Of a stretch of 64,000 bases of DNA, positions 62,871-64,000 are shown one piece after another. Source of the DNA: Thereva unica (lineage: Eukaryota; Arthropoda; Insecta; Diptera; Therevidae); contig OX465282.1 in the NCBI GenBank assembly GCA_949987705.1, positions 84,184,070 to 84,248,069 on the forward strand, read 5' to 3'. How positions within the stretch are numbered: position 1 is the first letter of the stretch; each line of letters begins with the position of its first letter. Under the pieces are notes generated by a model, which did not search any database, was not told the DNA's origin, and saw only the letters and a list, made by a program, of their open reading frames with translations. Made by a program: the position numbers and the translations under genes.

Positions 62871-63329
62871 TTAATATTAGAGTTATTTTGTTAAGCATCA
62901 CAAAATGATCGTATATGTACAATCTGTGTGTTTTTAGTCGAGATACAGTTTTAATTAGGTACTAATTCTCGTAATATTTGTACATACACACATTGACTTT
63001 ACTACGAGAATAATGTCTTCTATACATTGTGTTTGTCTTACATTAGTTAATTTTTTGTCACAAGGGCGTCGTTTTTTAATTATTTTGTTTTTCCCAAATA
63101 TCACGTAATTTTTTTCAAGAAATAGTGTAAAATTGCGAGAAAACTAAGTTAAATTAATTAAAACATTTTTCTCCACTAAACACCATCATTCACTTACAGG
63201 CCCGATGAAGGATACGGATTACTTAGCCTGGCCAAGGGATGATACTACAGGTAAAGTTATGATTCCCTACAGACAAACTTGCGAAGACAACAGCTTAGCA
63301 TAGCATTTTGATATTTCAAGTGCAAAAAT

Positions 63330-63455
63330 GTTCATGACCTCAACGAAAATTGCAAGGCGGCTCCAGATTGCAATGCTTTCCGTTCTAATTGGATACGGCG
63401 TGAATTCTTGGTGTAAATTCACGGTTTGAGAGTTAATAGAAGTTCAGATCTTCTG
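63330..63455. repeat. Fragment of the 5' region of the 42-48 kb LINE
   Basis: GTGCAAAAATGTTCATGACC, TTGGATACGGCGTGAATT and ATAGAAGTTCAGATCTTC match 47486-47824 (in the same order on the plus strand, with a gap). It is a second, truncated copy of that element's 5' end. Confidence 0.6.
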
Positions 63456-63525
63456 CAAATCCTGGCTTTGGCATTACTGATAACTTCAACGAATGGTTTT
63501 TCCATAGCTATTACCTGCCTTATAC

Positions 63526-63660
63526 CAGAGACACACTAGCACCCTTAATCCCGATTATGACGTCAAAATGACGAAGATCAATATAAAAGATATGGAAATG
63601 AAATGGAGACTACGTCATTCTGGCATCATAACCTGGATTAAGTGTGCTAGTGTGTCGAGG
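63526..63660. mobile_element. Short palindromic MITE
   Basis: AGAGACACACTAGCACCCTT on the left matches TCGACACACTAGCACACTTA reversed from the right. TAATCCCGATTATGACGTC on the left and TAATCCAGGTTATGATGCC reversed from the right extend the match. About 135 bases, no coding capacity. Confidence 0.65.
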
Positions 63661-63747
63661 GGATTAGATACACAGCATAACTCGATTTACGCGTGAGACA
63701 GATTGCAAATACTCATCTAGCTTACATGGGATATGAATTCAAACCTA

Positions 63748-63937
63748 ATAAGGCCCGTTTACATCAAATCTCCCTTCTCATCTCTTTTTTCGCACAGCAA
63801 TTTGATGCTTTTCTCTTTGTTACATAAACGTGGATTCGACGTTGATGGATAGAGAGCGAACCATGCCACCTTCTATGCGATAACACAATTCCAAATTGCG
63901 TTTCCACTTTGCGTTTAGAATGTACACGGCCCTAAAC
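63748..63937. repeat. Candidate MITE with GGCCCGTTTACAT termini
   Basis: AAGGCCCGTTTACATCAAAT on the left is partly matched by TTAGGGCCGTGTACATTC reversed from the right. Short imperfect termini; weak evidence. Confidence 0.35.
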
Positions 63938-64000
63938 TCTGAATTCTGACTGAAAATTATACTCGGTACTCGATTCTACACTACAAACAATGATATGAGT

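Overview
The window is AT-rich eukaryotic nuclear DNA from an arthropod, most likely an insect. The evidence is multi-exon genes with GT-AG introns, RTE-, CR1- and R1-type non-LTR retrotransposons, hAT, Harbinger and CACTA DNA transposons, and Helitron-like repeats of the insect type. No bacterial, organellar or CRISPR features were seen. Nearly all of it is transposon sequence, much of it nested.

Host gene. One host gene is supported. It is a minus-strand spectrin-repeat/coiled-coil protein whose N-terminal module resembles vertebrate CCDC141. Six phase-0 exons are visible: 35863-35985, 34482-35789, 34080-34421, 6479-6655, 5587-6384 and 5037-5228, about 980 codons in all. The first exon (to the right) and the 3' end (left of the window) were not found. 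A 27.4-kb intron (6656-34079) separates the third and fourth visible exons and holds most of the mobile elements.

Left part (1-5036): Helitron-like repeats and three 5'-truncated pieces of one non-LTR family (family A), one of them with a poly(A) tail. The giant intron contains a 1.16-kb foldback element, a hAT MITE with a perfect 8-bp target duplication, and an RTE-like retrotransposon. The RTE is split by a complete 7.58-kb CACTA-like transposon (13479-21060). The transposon has 17-bp terminal inverted repeats starting CACTG and a TG target duplication. It carries two genes: an eight-exon accessory gene with an N-terminal SAM-like segment, and a single-exon 802-codon zinc-finger protein that is the probable transposase. 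Then follow several broken RTE copies, one split by a nearly intact CR1/Jockey-group element (24831-29936, minus strand) with a PHD-finger ORF1 and an endonuclease/RT ORF2. A large TIR element carrying a nested hAT closes the intron.

Right part (36-64 kb): Helitron-like DNA interrupted by a Harbinger deletion derivative; a tRNA-derived SINE; another decayed family A copy; a broken minus-strand non-LTR element whose 3' region took a Harbinger-like and a hAT insertion, the hAT holding a second foldback; a long-TIR element; RTE and R1 remnants. The R1 remnant is interrupted by a near-perfect 1.44-kb palindromic element (51845-53288). Further on are a MITE inside an RTE, two copies of a TIR element with a roughly 147-bp tandem array, and small MITEs at the right edge.

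The most unusual objects are the two-gene CACTA-like transposon, the near-perfect palindromic element with an ORF in each arm and a third partial arm copy in its centre, and the 147-bp-repeat element family. Coordinates of decayed repeats are approximate. Family names rest on motifs read by eye, without a database search.
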